Assembly: GCF_900091565.1 (NCBI RefSeq)
Contig: NZ_FMCV01000009.1
Coordinates: 62,001 to 126,000, forward strand
DNA: 64,000 nucleotides
DNA from: Micromonospora marina
GTDB taxonomy: Bacteria > Actinomycetota > Actinomycetes > Mycobacteriales > Micromonosporaceae
Direction of reading: 5' to 3'
Positions 7,768 through 17,056 of this stretch are shown piece by piece. The position numbers and the translations under genes are program-made. The notes beneath the pieces were generated by a model. It saw nothing but the letters and a program-made list of their open reading frames with translations, did not search any database and had not been told where the DNA came from. Position 1 is the stretch's first letter, and the number at the start of each line of letters is the position of its first letter.

Positions 7768-9453
7768 GTGTCCGTGGCACGCCCGGCCTTCTCCCCCTCG
7801 CCGGCGCCCGCGTCGGCGACGCCGGTTCCGTCGCGGCCGGGCACGCCGGCTGCGGTCGTCGCGCTCGCGTGGGACCGGCTGAGCCGGTCCCCGTACTGGT
7901 CCGTCGCGGGCCTGCTGGTCGCGCTGGGCGCCGTGCTGCGGCTCCGGCAGTGGGCGTACGCGCGCAGCTTCTGGAGCGACGAGCTGTACGTGGCGCACAA
8001 CATCCGGGAGCGCGGCTACCTGGACCTGTTGCAGCCGCTGGCGTTCAGCCAGTCGGCGCCGCCCGGCTGGCTGTGGCTGGAACGGTTCGCGTTGGAGCAG
8101 TTCGGCGACGGTGAGCGGGCGCTGCGGCTGGTGCCGCTGCTGTTCGGGCTGGCGCTGCTGCCGCTCGTGGCGTGGCTCGGCCGGGCGCTCCTGCCGCCGC
8201 TCGCCGCGCTGGCGGCGCTGCTGCTGGTCGCCGTCGCACCGTTCCTGATCGGCTACTCGAACGAACTGAAGCAGTACAGCGCCGAGGCGTTCGGCGTCAC
8301 GCTCGTGGTCGGGCTGGCGCTGCTGCTGGTGCGCACCGGCCCGACCTGGGCCGGGTCGGCGGTGTTCTGGTCGGCCGCGGCGGTCACGGCGTTCGTGAGC
8401 ACCCTGTCCATTCCGGTCACCGGCGCGCTCGGCGTGCTGCTCGGCGGGTACCTGCTGTCCCGCCCGGACCGGCGGTGGGCGGGCGGGTGCCGGGACCTGG
8501 GCCGTTTCCTCGCCCCGGCGCCCGCCTGGGGCGCGGTCGCGCTCGTGGTGTACGTGCTCTTTCTGGCGCCGGGACTGGCCGATCCGCAGCTCGCCGCGTA
8601 CTGGCGGGCGAAGTCGATCTATCCGGCGCGTTCGCTCACCGACCTGGCCGCCACAGTGGAATGGCTCGCCGCGACGTACCGGAGTCTCGCCACGGTGCCG
8701 TTCGTGGCCTGGTCGGCCTGGGTCGTCGTACCGCTGCTGGTGCTGGGCACGGCCGCCGGGCTACGGCGGCTCTCCGCCGTGGCGGTGCTGGTCCTGCTCA
8801 CGCCCCTGGCGGCCGGGCTGGCCGGCGCGGCGGTGTCGGTCTACCCGTTCAACGGGCGGCTGGCGCTCTACGCGGTGCCCGCGTGCCTGCTGCTCGCCGC
8901 GCTCGCCGTCACGCCCCCACCGCTGCGGGCCGGCCTGCCCGCCCGGATCCGGTGGGTGGTCGCGGTGGTGCTGCTGCTCGCGCTCGCCGTTCCGCAGCTG
9001 GCCACCGCAGTGGTGGCCACAGTGCATCCGGCGCGGGCCTTCGCCCAGGGCGGCGGCGCGAACGCGGTCGACTACCGGGACGCGCTGCGCCACCTGGACG
9101 ACAGGCGCCGCCCGGGTGACCTGGTGCTGGCCACCACCGTGTCGTGGAACGCCCAGGCGTGGTACGGCCCACCGACGGACGCCTACGTGGTCGCGGCCGG
9201 TCCCGGCGGCTGCCCGAAGCAGAGCGTGTCGACGCTGCTGCCCGGACGGTCCCGGGTCTGGTTGTTCCAGGCCACCGACTGGGCCGACGGGGCGAACCGG
9301 GATGTCATCGTCCGGCTCGGCGGCAGCGGCGTGGCGGTCGCCGAGCGGCAGTTCAGCGGAGCGCGGGTGGTCCGCTTCGACCTGGCCGCGGGCGTCACCA
9401 AGGGCAACGACGTCTGCCTCGTGCCGCCACCGAACGGCGCGGCTGTCCGTTAG
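7768..9453 (+). CDS. GT39/GT-C-like membrane glycosyltransferase
   Basis: This 561-aa polytopic membrane protein has about 11 helices. Its first extracytoplasmic loop contains SFWSDELYVAHNIRERGY, the acidic DE pair expected for GT-C enzymes that use polyprenyl-phosphate sugars. A second loop has AFSQSAPPGWLWLERF. The C-terminal soluble domain (about residues 425-561) carries a YRDALRHLDDRRRPGDLV pattern seen in family 39 proteins. It probably glycosylates polymer or protein outside the membrane. It follows the exopolysaccharide glycosyltransferases after 54 bp and seems to have its own leaderless promoter. It converges with the next gene, with only 4 bp between the stops. Confidence 0.75.
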   Translation: MSVARPAFSPSPAPASATPVPSRPGTPAAVVALAWDRLSRSPYWSVAGLLVALGAVLRLRQWAYARSFWSDELYVAHNIRERGYLDLLQPLAFSQSAPPGWLWLERFALEQFGDGERALRLVPLLFGLALLPLVAWLGRALLPPLAALAALLLVAVAPFLIGYSNELKQYSAEAFGVTLVVGLALLLVRTGPTWAGSAVFWSAAAVTAFVSTLSIPVTGALGVLLGGYLLSRPDRRWAGGCRDLGRFLAPAPAWGAVALVVYVLFLAPGLADPQLAAYWRAKSIYPARSLTDLAATVEWLAATYRSLATVPFVAWSAWVVVPLLVLGTAAGLRRLSAVAVLVLLTPLAAGLAGAAVSVYPFNGRLALYAVPACLLLAALAVTPPPLRAGLPARIRWVVAVVLLLALAVPQLATAVVATVHPARAFAQGGGANAVDYRDALRHLDDRRRPGDLVLATTVSWNAQAWYGPPTDAYVVAAGPGGCPKQSVSTLLPGRSRVWLFQATDWADGANRDVIVRLGGSGVAVAERQFSGARVVRFDLAAGVTKGNDVCLVPPPNGAAVR

Positions 9454-9457
9454 CCGC

Positions 9458-10675
9458 CTAGCTGTGCCGCTGCCAGAGGTCGCGCAGCGCGTCCCAGTTG
9501 CCGCCGAGTCCGGCGCCGCAGGGCGTCTCCATGTAGATCGCGCTGGTGTTGTCGTCGCGGCCCCACCAGATGCCGCAGACCGGGCGGCCGTCCTGGCCGT
9601 TGCCGGCGTACTCGACGTAGCTGCCCTGCGCCCCGCTGACACCGCCGGTGGCCGGGCCGGCCTCGCGCATGCCCGGCGCGAGCGCGCGGCCGATGATGCC
9701 CATCTGCTGCCGGAAGGCGCGCGCCGCCTCCTTCTTCTCGGCCGACTCGTACTCGGCGAAGTGCAGCGACACACCCAGGTAGCGGCAGAAGACGTGCTGC
9801 TTCTCGCCCGCGGCGAGTCCGGGGCCGCTCTTCTCGGTGTTGATCGCGCAACCGCCCAGCGCGTCGAGCCACGGCTCGGCGATCGGCATCAGCGCGGCGT
9901 CGAACTTCGCCTTGTTCAGCGACTGCTGGGTGGCCTCGTAGAGCGCCGGGGAGGCGCTGGCCGCCGGAGTGGACGGTTCGCCGCCGTCGGCGAGCGACCG
10001 CCCGGCCAGCAGCCCGGCGCCACCGGCCAGCACCGCCGCCATGACCACGCCACCGATCCACAGGCCGGTACGGCTCTTGGGCGGGCGGGCGACCGGGGCG
10101 ATCCGGGGGCCGCCGGTCGGGACGAGCGGGTCCGGGGCGGTGGCCTGCGCCGGGATCGCCGGCACCGGCATGCCCGGCGACACCGGCATGCCCGGCGACA
10201 CCGGCATGCCGGGTGACAGGGGCGCGCCGGACGAGACGGGTGCGCCGGAGACCGGCTGCTGCGGCGTCATCGCCCACGGCTGCGCGCTCCACGGCAACTG
10301 CGGCGACGAGACCTGCTGCGGCGGTGCGGACACCGGCGGGGGCGGCGGCAGGAGATCGCCGGTGGCGGTGCGCTGGTAGTCCATGCCCAGGCTGCGGAAC
10401 AGCCGCTCGGCCGCACCGTCCTCGTCGGAGGGGTACGCCACCCAGGGCTGGCCGGCCGCGAAGTCGGAGTTCACGTACCGGTACCCGCCGGGCGTCTGGG
10501 CCAGCACGTTCGCCGCGTTAGTGAACGCCTCGCGCCAGCGCTGGTCACCGGCGGCGGCGCCGTCCAGGACGGCCACGGTCAGCGCACGGTCCTGCCCGTC
10601 GAGCGCGGCCCAGGCCCTGCCGACCTGGCACTCGCCCAGCACCTCGGTGAACCTGTACGGACCTTCCGGCTGCAT
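9458..10675 (-). CDS. Uncharacterised single-pass membrane protein with kinase-lobe-like N-terminus
   Basis: This 405-aa protein is not recognised as a named family. Residues 1-110 (YRFTEVLGECQVGRAWAALDGQDRALTVAVLD) resemble a degenerate protein-kinase N-lobe without the catalytic loop. A Pro-rich linker follows, with three copies of PGMPVS around residues 155-172, then one membrane helix (about 200-222, LWIGGVVMAAVLAGGAGLLAG). The outer domain of about 170 aa has two cysteine pairs (CAINT, CRYLG, CGIWWG, CGAGLG). The topology suggests a cytoplasmic binding module linked to an external sensor or ligand domain. Divergent from the hut regulator. Confidence 0.55.
   Translation of the reverse strand: MQPEGPYRFTEVLGECQVGRAWAALDGQDRALTVAVLDGAAAGDQRWREAFTNAANVLAQTPGGYRYVNSDFAAGQPWVAYPSDEDGAAERLFRSLGMDYQRTATGDLLPPPPPVSAPPQQVSSPQLPWSAQPWAMTPQQPVSGAPVSSGAPLSPGMPVSPGMPVSPGMPVPAIPAQATAPDPLVPTGGPRIAPVARPPKSRTGLWIGGVVMAAVLAGGAGLLAGRSLADGGEPSTPAASASPALYEATQQSLNKAKFDAALMPIAEPWLDALGGCAINTEKSGPGLAAGEKQHVFCRYLGVSLHFAEYESAEKKEAARAFRQQMGIIGRALAPGMREAGPATGGVSGAQGSYVEYAGNGQDGRPVCGIWWGRDDNTSAIYMETPCGAGLGGNWDALRDLWQRHS
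10165..10218. repeat. Three in-frame tandem copies of an 18-bp unit
   Basis: The unit CCGGCATGCCCGGCGACA occurs at 10165-10182 and 10183-10200 exactly, and at 10201-10218 with two differences. It encodes the PGMPVS hexapeptide repeat of the minus-strand membrane protein. The copies abut without spacers, so this is a coding microsatellite prone to slippage rather than a CRISPR-like array. Confidence 0.9.
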
Positions 10676-10753
10676 GCCCCACTCCTCTGCTCACCCGCCG
10701 TGCGGATAGTACAGAGAGCACGCTCATCAGACCTCTCTGCGGTCGGGCCACCC

Positions 10754-10789
10754 TTGCGTTCTGAAAGTTTTCATGCATAGAGTCGCGGG
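10754..10789 (+). promoter_or_regulatory. Promoter and RpiR-type operator of the hut regulator
   Basis: TTGCGT (10754-10759) and TAGAGT (10778-10783) are 18 bp apart, and the GTG start follows the -10 by 6 nt, as in leaderless genes. Between the two hexamers sits the palindrome TGAAAGTTTTCA (10762-10773), of the TGAAA/TTTCA form bound by MurR/RpiR-family repressors. The placement suggests that the regulator represses its own transcription, and probably the operon behind it, by blocking RNA polymerase. Confidence 0.6.
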
Positions 10790-11635
10790 GTGAATAAAAG
10801 CGGTGCGGCCGCCCCCGACCGCCTGCTCGACCTGTTCCACGGCGTACGGCTCACCCCGACCCAGCGACGCATCGCCCACTGCCTGGTGCGGCACGCGGGC
10901 GCGGCGGCGTACCTGTCCGCCGCCGAGGTGGCCGAGCTGGCGGGCGTCAGCCAGCCGTCGGTGACCCGGTTCGCCATGGCGCTCGGGCACGACGGCTACC
11001 CCGCGCTGCGCCGCCGCCTGCGGGAACTGACCGTGACCGGGTCGGCCGGACCGGCCGCCGGCAACGCACTGCAACGGGCGGTGCACGCCGAGCGGGACAA
11101 CCTCGACCGGCTCGCCGCGCAGCTCGCCGACGCCGGCCGGGTCGCCGAGGTGGGGAAGCTGCTGGCGGCCAGCCGTCCACTTCCGGTGCTCGGACTGCGC
11201 GCCGCCGCGCCGCTCGCCGCGTACTTCGCCTACTTCGCCGCGAAGGTGCACCCGGACGTGCGGGTGCTCGACGACGGCGGCAGCATGCTCGTCGACCGCC
11301 TGGACCAGGCGGTCGCGTCCGGCGCGACGGCGATGCTCGCGTTCGTGCTGCCCCGCTACCCCCGCGAGACGCTGGAGGCGCTGCGCGAGGCCCGGAACGC
11401 CGGGCTGACGGTCGTGGCCATCACCGACTCGCCGGTGAGCCCGGCCACCGAGCACGCCGAGGTGGTGCTGCCCGCCGCCGTCGGCGCCGACCTGGTCTTC
11501 GACCTGCACACCGCACCGATGACGCTGGCCATGGTGGTGCTCCAGGCGATCTGCGACGCCGCACCGGCCGAGACCCAGAACCGGCTCGAGGCGTTCGAGT
11601 CGTCCGCCGCCCGCCGCCAGTTGTTCCTCGGCTGA
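10790..11635 (+). CDS. MurR/RpiR-family transcriptional regulator of the hut operon
   Basis: This 281-aa protein has an N-terminal HTH of the RpiR type (about residues 10-80, LTPTQRRIAHCLVRHAG...AEVAELAGVSQPSVTRFAMALG) and a C-terminal SIS sugar-isomerase fold (about 120-255, LPVLGLRAAAPLAAYFAYFAA, AFVLPRYPRETLEAL, VVAITDSPVSPAT). In this family the SIS domain senses a small ligand. Since the next genes degrade histidine, the ligand is probably urocanate or another pathway intermediate. It is 12 bp upstream of hutU on the same strand. GTG 10790 is chosen because it fits the leaderless promoter and operator just upstream. Confidence 0.82.
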   Translation: MNKSGAAAPDRLLDLFHGVRLTPTQRRIAHCLVRHAGAAAYLSAAEVAELAGVSQPSVTRFAMALGHDGYPALRRRLRELTVTGSAGPAAGNALQRAVHAERDNLDRLAAQLADAGRVAEVGKLLAASRPLPVLGLRAAAPLAAYFAYFAAKVHPDVRVLDDGGSMLVDRLDQAVASGATAMLAFVLPRYPRETLEALREARNAGLTVVAITDSPVSPATEHAEVVLPAAVGADLVFDLHTAPMTLAMVVLQAICDAAPAETQNRLEAFESSAARRQLFLG

Positions 11636-11647
11636 GAGGAGTACGAG

Positions 11648-13297
11648 ATGCACCAGCCCGTCCGCGCCGCCCGCGGCACCGCACGCACCGCGAAGGGGTG
11701 GCCGCAGGAGGCCGCCCTGCGGATGCTGATGAACAATCTCGACCCCGAGGTGGCCGAGCGCCCCGAGGACCTGGTGGTCTACGGGGGCACCGGCAAGGCG
11801 GCCCGGGACTGGCCGTCGTACCACGCACTGGTGCGCACGCTGACCGAGCTGCGCGACGACGAGACGATGCTCGTGCAGTCGGGCCGCCCGGTCGGGGTGA
11901 TGCGCACCCACGAGTGGGCGCCGCGTGTGCTGCTGGCCAACTCCAACCTGGTCGGCGACTGGGCCACCTGGCCGGAGTTCCGCCGCCTGGAGTCGCTGGG
12001 CCTGACCATGTACGGGCAGATGACAGCCGGTTCCTGGATCTACATCGGCACCCAGGGCATCCTCCAGGGCACGTACGAGACGTTCGCCGCCGTCGCCGCC
12101 AAGCGCTTCGAGGGCACGCTCGCCGGGACGCTGACGCTCACCGCCGGATGCGGCGGGATGGGCGGGGCGCAGCCGCTCGCGGTCACCATGAACGGTGGTG
12201 TCTGCCTGATCGTGGACGTGGACCGGGCCCGGCTCCAGCGGCGGGCCCACGACCGCTACCTGGACGAGATCGCCGACTCGCTGGACGACGCGGTCGAGCG
12301 GGTGCTCGCGGCGAAGCGGGACCGGCGGGCCCTCAGCGTCGGCGTGGTCGGCAACGCCGCCACCGCCTTCCCGGAGCTGCTGCGCCGGGGCGTCGAGATC
12401 GACATCGTCACCGACCAGACCAGCGCGCACGACCCGCTGTCGTACCTGCCGGAGGGCGTTGACCTCGCCGACGCGCGGGACTACGCGGCGGCCGAGCCGG
12501 CCGAGTTCACCGACCGGGCGCGGGCGTCGATGGCGAAGCACGTGGCGGCGATGGTCGGCTTCCTGGACGCGGGCGCCGAGGTCTTCGACTACGGCAACTC
12601 GATCCGGGGCGAGGCCGAGCTCGGCGGGTACGAGCGGGCGTTCGACTTCCCCGGGTTCGTGCCCGCGTACATCAGGCCGCTGTTCTGCGAGGGCAAGGGC
12701 CCGTTCCGCTGGGCCGCGCTGTCCGGCGACCCGCGCGACATCGCGGCCACCGACCGGGCGATCCTCGACCTGTTTGCGGAGAACGAGTCCCTCGCCCGGT
12801 GGATCCGGTTGGCCGGCGAGCGGGTCGCGTTCCAGGGCCTGCCGGCGCGGATCTGCTGGCTCGGCTACGGCGAGCGCGACCGCGCCGGGGTGCGATTCAA
12901 CGAGATGGTCGCCTCCGGCGAGCTGAGCGCGCCCGTGGTGATCGGCCGGGACCACCTGGACTGCGGCAGCGTGGCCAGCCCGTACCGGGAGACCGAGGCG
13001 ATGGCCGACGGCTCCGACGCGATCGCCGACTGGCCGCTGCTGAACGCGCTCGTCAACACCGCCAGCGGCGCGTCCTGGGTGTCCATCCACCACGGCGGCG
13101 GCGTCGGGATCGGCCGGTCCCTCCACGCCGGCCAGGTCTGCGTGGCCGACGGCAGCGACCTCGCCGGGCAGAAGATCGAGCGGGTGCTCACAAACGACCC
13201 GGCGATGGGCGTGATCCGGCACGTCGACGCCGGCTACGACGACGCGCGTGAGGTCGCCGAGCGTACCGGCGTCCGCGTCCCGATGACCGAAGCGTAA
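11648..13297 (+). CDS. hutU: Urocanate hydratase
   Basis: This 549-aa protein has the normal length of urocanase. The NAD-binding glycine-rich segment [18 protein letters not shown] is near residue 165, and the signature [10 protein letters not shown] with its active-site Cys is near residue 400. It converts urocanate to 4-imidazolone-5-propionate, step 2 of histidine breakdown, in the cytoplasm. It follows the regulator by 12 bp with an AGAGGAG ribosome-binding site. Its stop codon (13295-13297) lies at the edge of the GGGCCCC repeat, which also covers the start of the next gene. Confidence 0.96.
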   Translation: MHQPVRAARGTARTAKGWPQEAALRMLMNNLDPEVAERPEDLVVYGGTGKAARDWPSYHALVRTLTELRDDETMLVQSGRPVGVMRTHEWAPRVLLANSNLVGDWATWPEFRRLESLGLTMYGQMTAGSWIYIGTQGILQGTYETFAAVAAKRFEGTLAGTLTLTAGCGGMGGAQPLAVTMNGGVCLIVDVDRARLQRRAHDRYLDEIADSLDDAVERVLAAKRDRRALSVGVVGNAATAFPELLRRGVEIDIVTDQTSAHDPLSYLPEGVDLADARDYAAAEPAEFTDRARASMAKHVAAMVGFLDAGAEVFDYGNSIRGEAELGGYERAFDFPGFVPAYIRPLFCEGKGPFRWAALSGDPRDIAATDRAILDLFAENESLARWIRLAGERVAFQGLPARICWLGYGERDRAGVRFNEMVASGELSAPVVIGRDHLDCGSVASPYRETEAMADGSDAIADWPLLNALVNTASGASWVSIHHGGGVGIGRSLHAGQVCVADGSDLAGQKIERVLTNDPAMGVIRHVDAGYDDAREVAERTGVRVPMTEA

Positions 13298-13347
13298 GGA
13301 AGGGCCCCTTGTTAACGCATTCTGCATTGAAAGGGTCCCTTCCTAAC
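13296..13347. repeat. GGGCCCC-centred intergenic repeat, copy 1 (inverted-repeat form)
   Basis: The left arm TAAGGAAGGGCCCCTT (13295-13310) and right arm AAGGGTCCCTTCCTAA (about 13331-13346) are inverted repeats that differ in two positions; about 20 nt lie between them. The left 22 bp match copy 2 near 41118 at 20 of 22 positions: AAGGARGGGCCCC, then TTNTTAACG. The element occupies the whole hutU-M20 junction and could fold as a hairpin in the operon mRNA. Confidence 0.8.
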
Positions 13348-14529
13348 CGGTTCCGGGAGCTGTGGGACGAGATCGCCCCGATCGGGCGGGACGCCGGCAG
13401 CGGCGGCTACCTGCGCTACGCGCTGACCGAACCGGAGCGCACGCTGCGCGCCTGGTTCCGGGAACAGGCCGACCGGCGGGGCATGCCGGTCGCGCAGGAC
13501 GGCAACGGCAACCTGTTCGCCTGGTGGGGCGACCCGGCGGCCGGGGACGCCGTGCTGACCGGCAGCCACTTCGACTCGGTGCCGCACGGCGGCGCGTACG
13601 ACGGTCCGCTCGGCATCGTCAGCGCGTTCCTCGCCGTGGACGAGCTGCGGGCCGCGGGCGTCACAGCGGACCGGCCGGTGGTGGTGGCCGCGTTCGTGGA
13701 GGAGGAGGGCGCGCGGTTCGGCGTACCCTGCCTGGGATCGCGGCTGCTCACCGGCGAGATCGACGTCGACCGCGCGGCCGGGCTGCGCGACCAGGCCGGG
13801 ACGACCTTCGCCGAGGCGCTGGGCGAGCAGCCCGCGGGCGCCGATCCGGCGCTGCTCGGCCGCTTCGCGGCCTTCGTGGAGCTGCACGTCGAGCAGGGCC
13901 GCGCGCTCGTCGACCTGGACGCGCCGGTCGCTGTGGCGTCGGCGATCTGGCCGCACGGACGGTGGCGGTTCGACTTCACCGGCGAGGGCAACCACGCGGG
14001 TACGACCCGGATGGCCGACCGCCGCGACCCGATGCTCACCTACGCGTTCACCGTGCTGGCGGCCAACAAGGAGGCCCGGCTGCGCGACGCGCACGCCACT
14101 GTGGGCCGGGTGTCGGTCGAGCCGAACGCCACGAACGCGATCCCGTCCCGGGTCACCGGCTGGCTGGACGCACGGGCGGCCGAGGCGGAGACGCTGTACG
14201 GTCTGGTCGAGGCGGTACGCACCAAGGCCGCCGACCGGGCCGGCCGCGACGGAACCGCGCTGACCTGCACCCAGGAGTCGGCGACCCCGCTCGTCGCGTT
14301 CGACAGAGGGCTGGCCGACCGGCTGGCCGCGCTGCTCGGCGCGCCGGTGCTGCCCACCGGCGCCGGGCACGACGCGGGGGTGCTGGCGGCGCACCTGCCC
14401 ACCGCGATGCTGTTCGTGCGCAACCCGACCGGGGTGTCGCACTCCCCCGCCGAGACGGCCACCGACGCCGACTGCGCCGCCGGGGTGGCCGCCCTGGCCC
14501 GGGTGCTGGAGGAGCTGGCATGCCGCTGA
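13309..14529 (+). CDS. M20-family amidohydrolase (allantoate amidohydrolase / N-carbamoyl amino acid hydrolase type) of the hut operon
   Basis: This protein is 406 aa if started at TTG 13309. M20 metal-site motifs are present: GSHFDSVPHGGAYDGPLG, FVEEEGARFG and ELHVEQGRAL, plus a dimerisation domain in the middle and a final SHSPAET motif. Members hydrolyse amide or ureido bonds of small acids. In this operon it takes the place usually held by HutG, so it probably deformylates N-formyl-L-glutamate made by HutF; that is inference. No ATG or GTG is available near the conserved start. TTG 13309 is preceded by AAGGAAGGG, all inside the repeat; TTG 13327 is the alternative. Codon 2 is the rare TTA. 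Confidence 0.8.
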   Translation: MLTHSALKGSLPNRFRELWDEIAPIGRDAGSGGYLRYALTEPERTLRAWFREQADRRGMPVAQDGNGNLFAWWGDPAAGDAVLTGSHFDSVPHGGAYDGPLGIVSAFLAVDELRAAGVTADRPVVVAAFVEEEGARFGVPCLGSRLLTGEIDVDRAAGLRDQAGTTFAEALGEQPAGADPALLGRFAAFVELHVEQGRALVDLDAPVAVASAIWPHGRWRFDFTGEGNHAGTTRMADRRDPMLTYAFTVLAANKEARLRDAHATVGRVSVEPNATNAIPSRVTGWLDARAAEAETLYGLVEAVRTKAADRAGRDGTALTCTQESATPLVAFDRGLADRLAALLGAPVLPTGAGHDAGVLAAHLPTAMLFVRNPTGVSHSPAETATDADCAAGVAALARVLEELACR

Positions 14530-15890
14530 CCCGCTGGCTGGCCGAGTACGCCTGGCTGCCCGATCGCGCCGAGCCCACCCGGGACGTGCTGATCGAGGCG
14601 ACCGACGGGCGGTTCACCGCGGTCACCCCGCTGACCGTGGACGGTCCACCGGCCGCCGGGGTCGAGGTGCTCGGCGACGCGATCCGGCTGCCCGGCCTGA
14701 CGGTGCCCGGCCTCGCGAACGCCCACTCGCACGCGTTCCACCGGGCGCTGCGCGGGCGCACCCACGACGGGCGCGGCGACTTCTGGTCCTGGCGCAGCCT
14801 GATGTACGCCGTCGCGATCCGGCTCGACCCGGACTCCTACCTGGCGCTGGCCCGCGCCGTGTACGCGGAGATGGCGCTGTCCGGGATCACCTGCGTGGGC
14901 GAGTTCCACTACCTGCACCACGGTCCCGGCGGCACCCCGTACGACGACCCGAACGCCATGTCCGCCGCGCTCGTGGAGGCCGCCGCGCACGCCGGGGTCC
15001 GGCTCACGCTGCTGGACACCGCCTACCTGGCCGGGGGCGTGGACGGCGCGCCGCTGGCCGGGCCGCAACGGCGGTTCGGTGACGGTGACGCGCTGCGCTG
15101 GGCGCAACGGGTGGACGCGTTCCGCCCGGCCGACGAGCACGTCCGGCTCGGCGCGGCCATCCACTCGGTGCGGGCGGTCCCGGCCGAGCAGCTCGCCACG
15201 GTGGCGGGCTGGGCCGACCGCAACGGGCTGCCGCTGCACGTGCACCTGTCCGAGCAGCCGGCCGAGAACGACGCCTGCCGGGCCGTGCACGGGTGCACCC
15301 CGACGCGGCTGCTGGCCGACCACGGCGTGCTCGGCCCGCACACCACCGCCGTGCACGCCACCCACCCGACGGCCGCCGACGTGGCGCTGCTCGGCGACAG
15401 CCGTACCCGGGTCTGCGTCTGCCCCACCACCGAACGCGACCTGGCCGACGGGGTCGGCCCGGTGCGCCGGATGGCCGACGCGGGCAGCCCGCTGAGCCTC
15501 GGCAGCGACAGTCACGCAGTGGTGGACCTGTTCGAGGAGGCCCGCGCGCTGGAGATGGACGAGCGGCTGCGCACCCGCAGGCGGGGGCACTTCACGCCGG
15601 CCGAGCTGGTCGACGCCGCCACCGTCGGCGGGCACGCCACGCTGGGCTGGGGCGACGCCGGCCGGCTCGCCGTCGGGCAGCGGGCCGACCTGGTCACGGT
15701 ACGGCTGGACAGCGCCCGCACCGCCGGGGTACCGCCGGTCGGCGCGTTCTTCGCGGCCACCGCCGCCGACGTGACGAGCGTCGTGGTCGACGGCCGGCCC
15801 GTCGTGGACGGCGGCCGGCACCTGACCGTGGACGTGCCCACCGAGCTGCGGGACGCGATCGCCGCGGTCACCGCCGAGGAGGACTCGTGA
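14520..15890 (+). CDS. hutF: Formimidoylglutamate deiminase
   Basis: This 456-aa amidohydrolase-superfamily enzyme has the metal-site motif [13 protein letters not shown] (about residues 65-77), HVHLSEQ near 245, and the later His and Asp in AVHATHPT and LSLGSDSHA. It deiminates N-formimino-L-glutamate to N-formyl-L-glutamate and ammonia, the branch of histidine breakdown used by Pseudomonas and many actinobacteria. Its ATG lies inside the end of the M20 gene (10-bp overlap), and its stop overlaps the hutI start (TGATG), so the three enzymes are translationally coupled. Confidence 0.92.
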   Translation: MPLTRWLAEYAWLPDRAEPTRDVLIEATDGRFTAVTPLTVDGPPAAGVEVLGDAIRLPGLTVPGLANAHSHAFHRALRGRTHDGRGDFWSWRSLMYAVAIRLDPDSYLALARAVYAEMALSGITCVGEFHYLHHGPGGTPYDDPNAMSAALVEAAAHAGVRLTLLDTAYLAGGVDGAPLAGPQRRFGDGDALRWAQRVDAFRPADEHVRLGAAIHSVRAVPAEQLATVAGWADRNGLPLHVHLSEQPAENDACRAVHGCTPTRLLADHGVLGPHTTAVHATHPTAADVALLGDSRTRVCVCPTTERDLADGVGPVRRMADAGSPLSLGSDSHAVVDLFEEARALEMDERLRTRRRGHFTPAELVDAATVGGHATLGWGDAGRLAVGQRADLVTVRLDSARTAGVPPVGAFFAATAADVTSVVVDGRPVVDGGRHLTVDVPTELRDAIAAVTAEEDS

Positions 15891-17056
15891 TGCGCGGCAG
15901 CCTGCTCGTCGACCACATCGGCGAGCTGGTCACGAACGACGGCCGCGACGGCGACCCGCTGGGCGTCCGGCGCGACGCCGCCCTGCTGATCGAGGACGGG
16001 CAGGTGGCCTGGTTCGGGCCGGCCCGCGACGCACCGGCCGCCGACCGACGCGTCGACGCCGGTGGCGCGGCGGTGCTGCCCGGCTTCGTGGACAGCCACG
16101 CCCACCTGGTCTTCGCCGGTGACCGGGCCGCCGAGTTCGCCGCCCGGATGGCCGGCGAGCCCTACACCGGCGGCGGCATCCGGACCACCGTCGGCGCCAC
16201 CCGCGCCGCCTCCGACGACGACCTGCGCGCCACGGTGGGCCGGCTGCGCGCGGAGATGCTGCGGCAGGGCACCACCACCGCCGAGATCAAGAGCGGGTAC
16301 GGCCTCACCGTCGCCGACGAGGCCCGCTCGCTGCGGATCGCCGCCGAGTTCACCGAGGACACCACGTTCCTCGGCGCGCACGTCGTCCCCGCCGAGTACG
16401 CCGACCGCCCGGACGACTACGTCGGCATGGTGTGCGGGCCGATGCTGGCCGCCGCCGCGCCGTACGCCCGCTGGATCGACGTGTTCTGCGAGCGGGGCGC
16501 GTTCGACGCCGACCACGCGCGGGCGATCCTCGCCTGCGGGCAGGCGGCAGGTCTGGGTGTGCGGCTGCACGCCAACCAGCTCGGTCCCGGGCCGGGCGTG
16601 CGGCTCGGCGTGGAGATGGGCGCGGCGAGCGTCGACCACTGCACCCACCTGACCGACGCCGACGTCGGCGCGCTCGCCGGTTCGGAGACGGTCGCCACGC
16701 TGCTGCCGGGCGCCGAGTTCTCCACCCGGTCGCCGTACCCGGACGCCCGGCGGCTGCTCGACGCGGGCGTGACGGTCGCGCTCGCCACCGACTGCAACCC
16801 CGGCTCCTCGTACACGTCGTCGATGCCGTTCTGCGTCGCGCTCGCCGTACGCGAGATGCGGATGACCCCGGCGGAGGCGGTGTGGGCCGCGACCGCCGGC
16901 GGGGCGGCGGCCCTGCGCCGCACCGACGTGGGCCGGCTGACCCCCGGGGCGCGGGCCGACCTGATCATCCTCGACGCCCCGTCCCACCTGCACCTGGCCT
17001 ACCGGCCGGGAGTGCCACTGATCCGCCAGGTCCTGCACAACGGAGTACCGCGATGA
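15890..17056 (+). CDS. hutI: Imidazolonepropionase
   Basis: This 388-aa protein has the amidohydrolase metal motif [13 protein letters not shown] (about residues 65-77), the EIKSGYGLT segment near 130, AHVVPAEY, and [11 protein letters not shown], which is typical of HutI. It opens the ring of 4-imidazolone-5-propionate to give N-formiminoglutamate, step 3 of the pathway. ATG 15890 shares a base with the hutF stop; GTG 15887 is an in-frame alternative. Its own stop overlaps the hutH start (ATGA). Confidence 0.94.
   Translation: MRGSLLVDHIGELVTNDGRDGDPLGVRRDAALLIEDGQVAWFGPARDAPAADRRVDAGGAAVLPGFVDSHAHLVFAGDRAAEFAARMAGEPYTGGGIRTTVGATRAASDDDLRATVGRLRAEMLRQGTTTAEIKSGYGLTVADEARSLRIAAEFTEDTTFLGAHVVPAEYADRPDDYVGMVCGPMLAAAAPYARWIDVFCERGAFDADHARAILACGQAAGLGVRLHANQLGPGPGVRLGVEMGAASVDHCTHLTDADVGALAGSETVATLLPGAEFSTRSPYPDARRLLDAGVTVALATDCNPGSSYTSSMPFCVALAVREMRMTPAEAVWAATAGGAAALRRTDVGRLTPGARADLIILDAPSHLHLAYRPGVPLIRQVLHNGVPR

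Noticed and set aside
1..9453. Antibiotic biosynthetic cluster suggested by the sugar epimerase and glycosyltransferases
   Set aside because: No PKS, NRPS or tailoring core is present; Wzz-, Wzx- and Wzy-like genes point to exopolysaccharide.
10165..10218. Short tandem repeats suggesting a CRISPR array
   Set aside because: Copies abut without spacers and encode PGMPVS in frame; no cas genes.
10727..13327. Very long open frame on the minus strand opposite hutU and its regulator
   Set aside because: It is a shadow of G/C third-position bias in the plus-strand genes; its composition is Arg/Gly/His/Val-rich without any domain.
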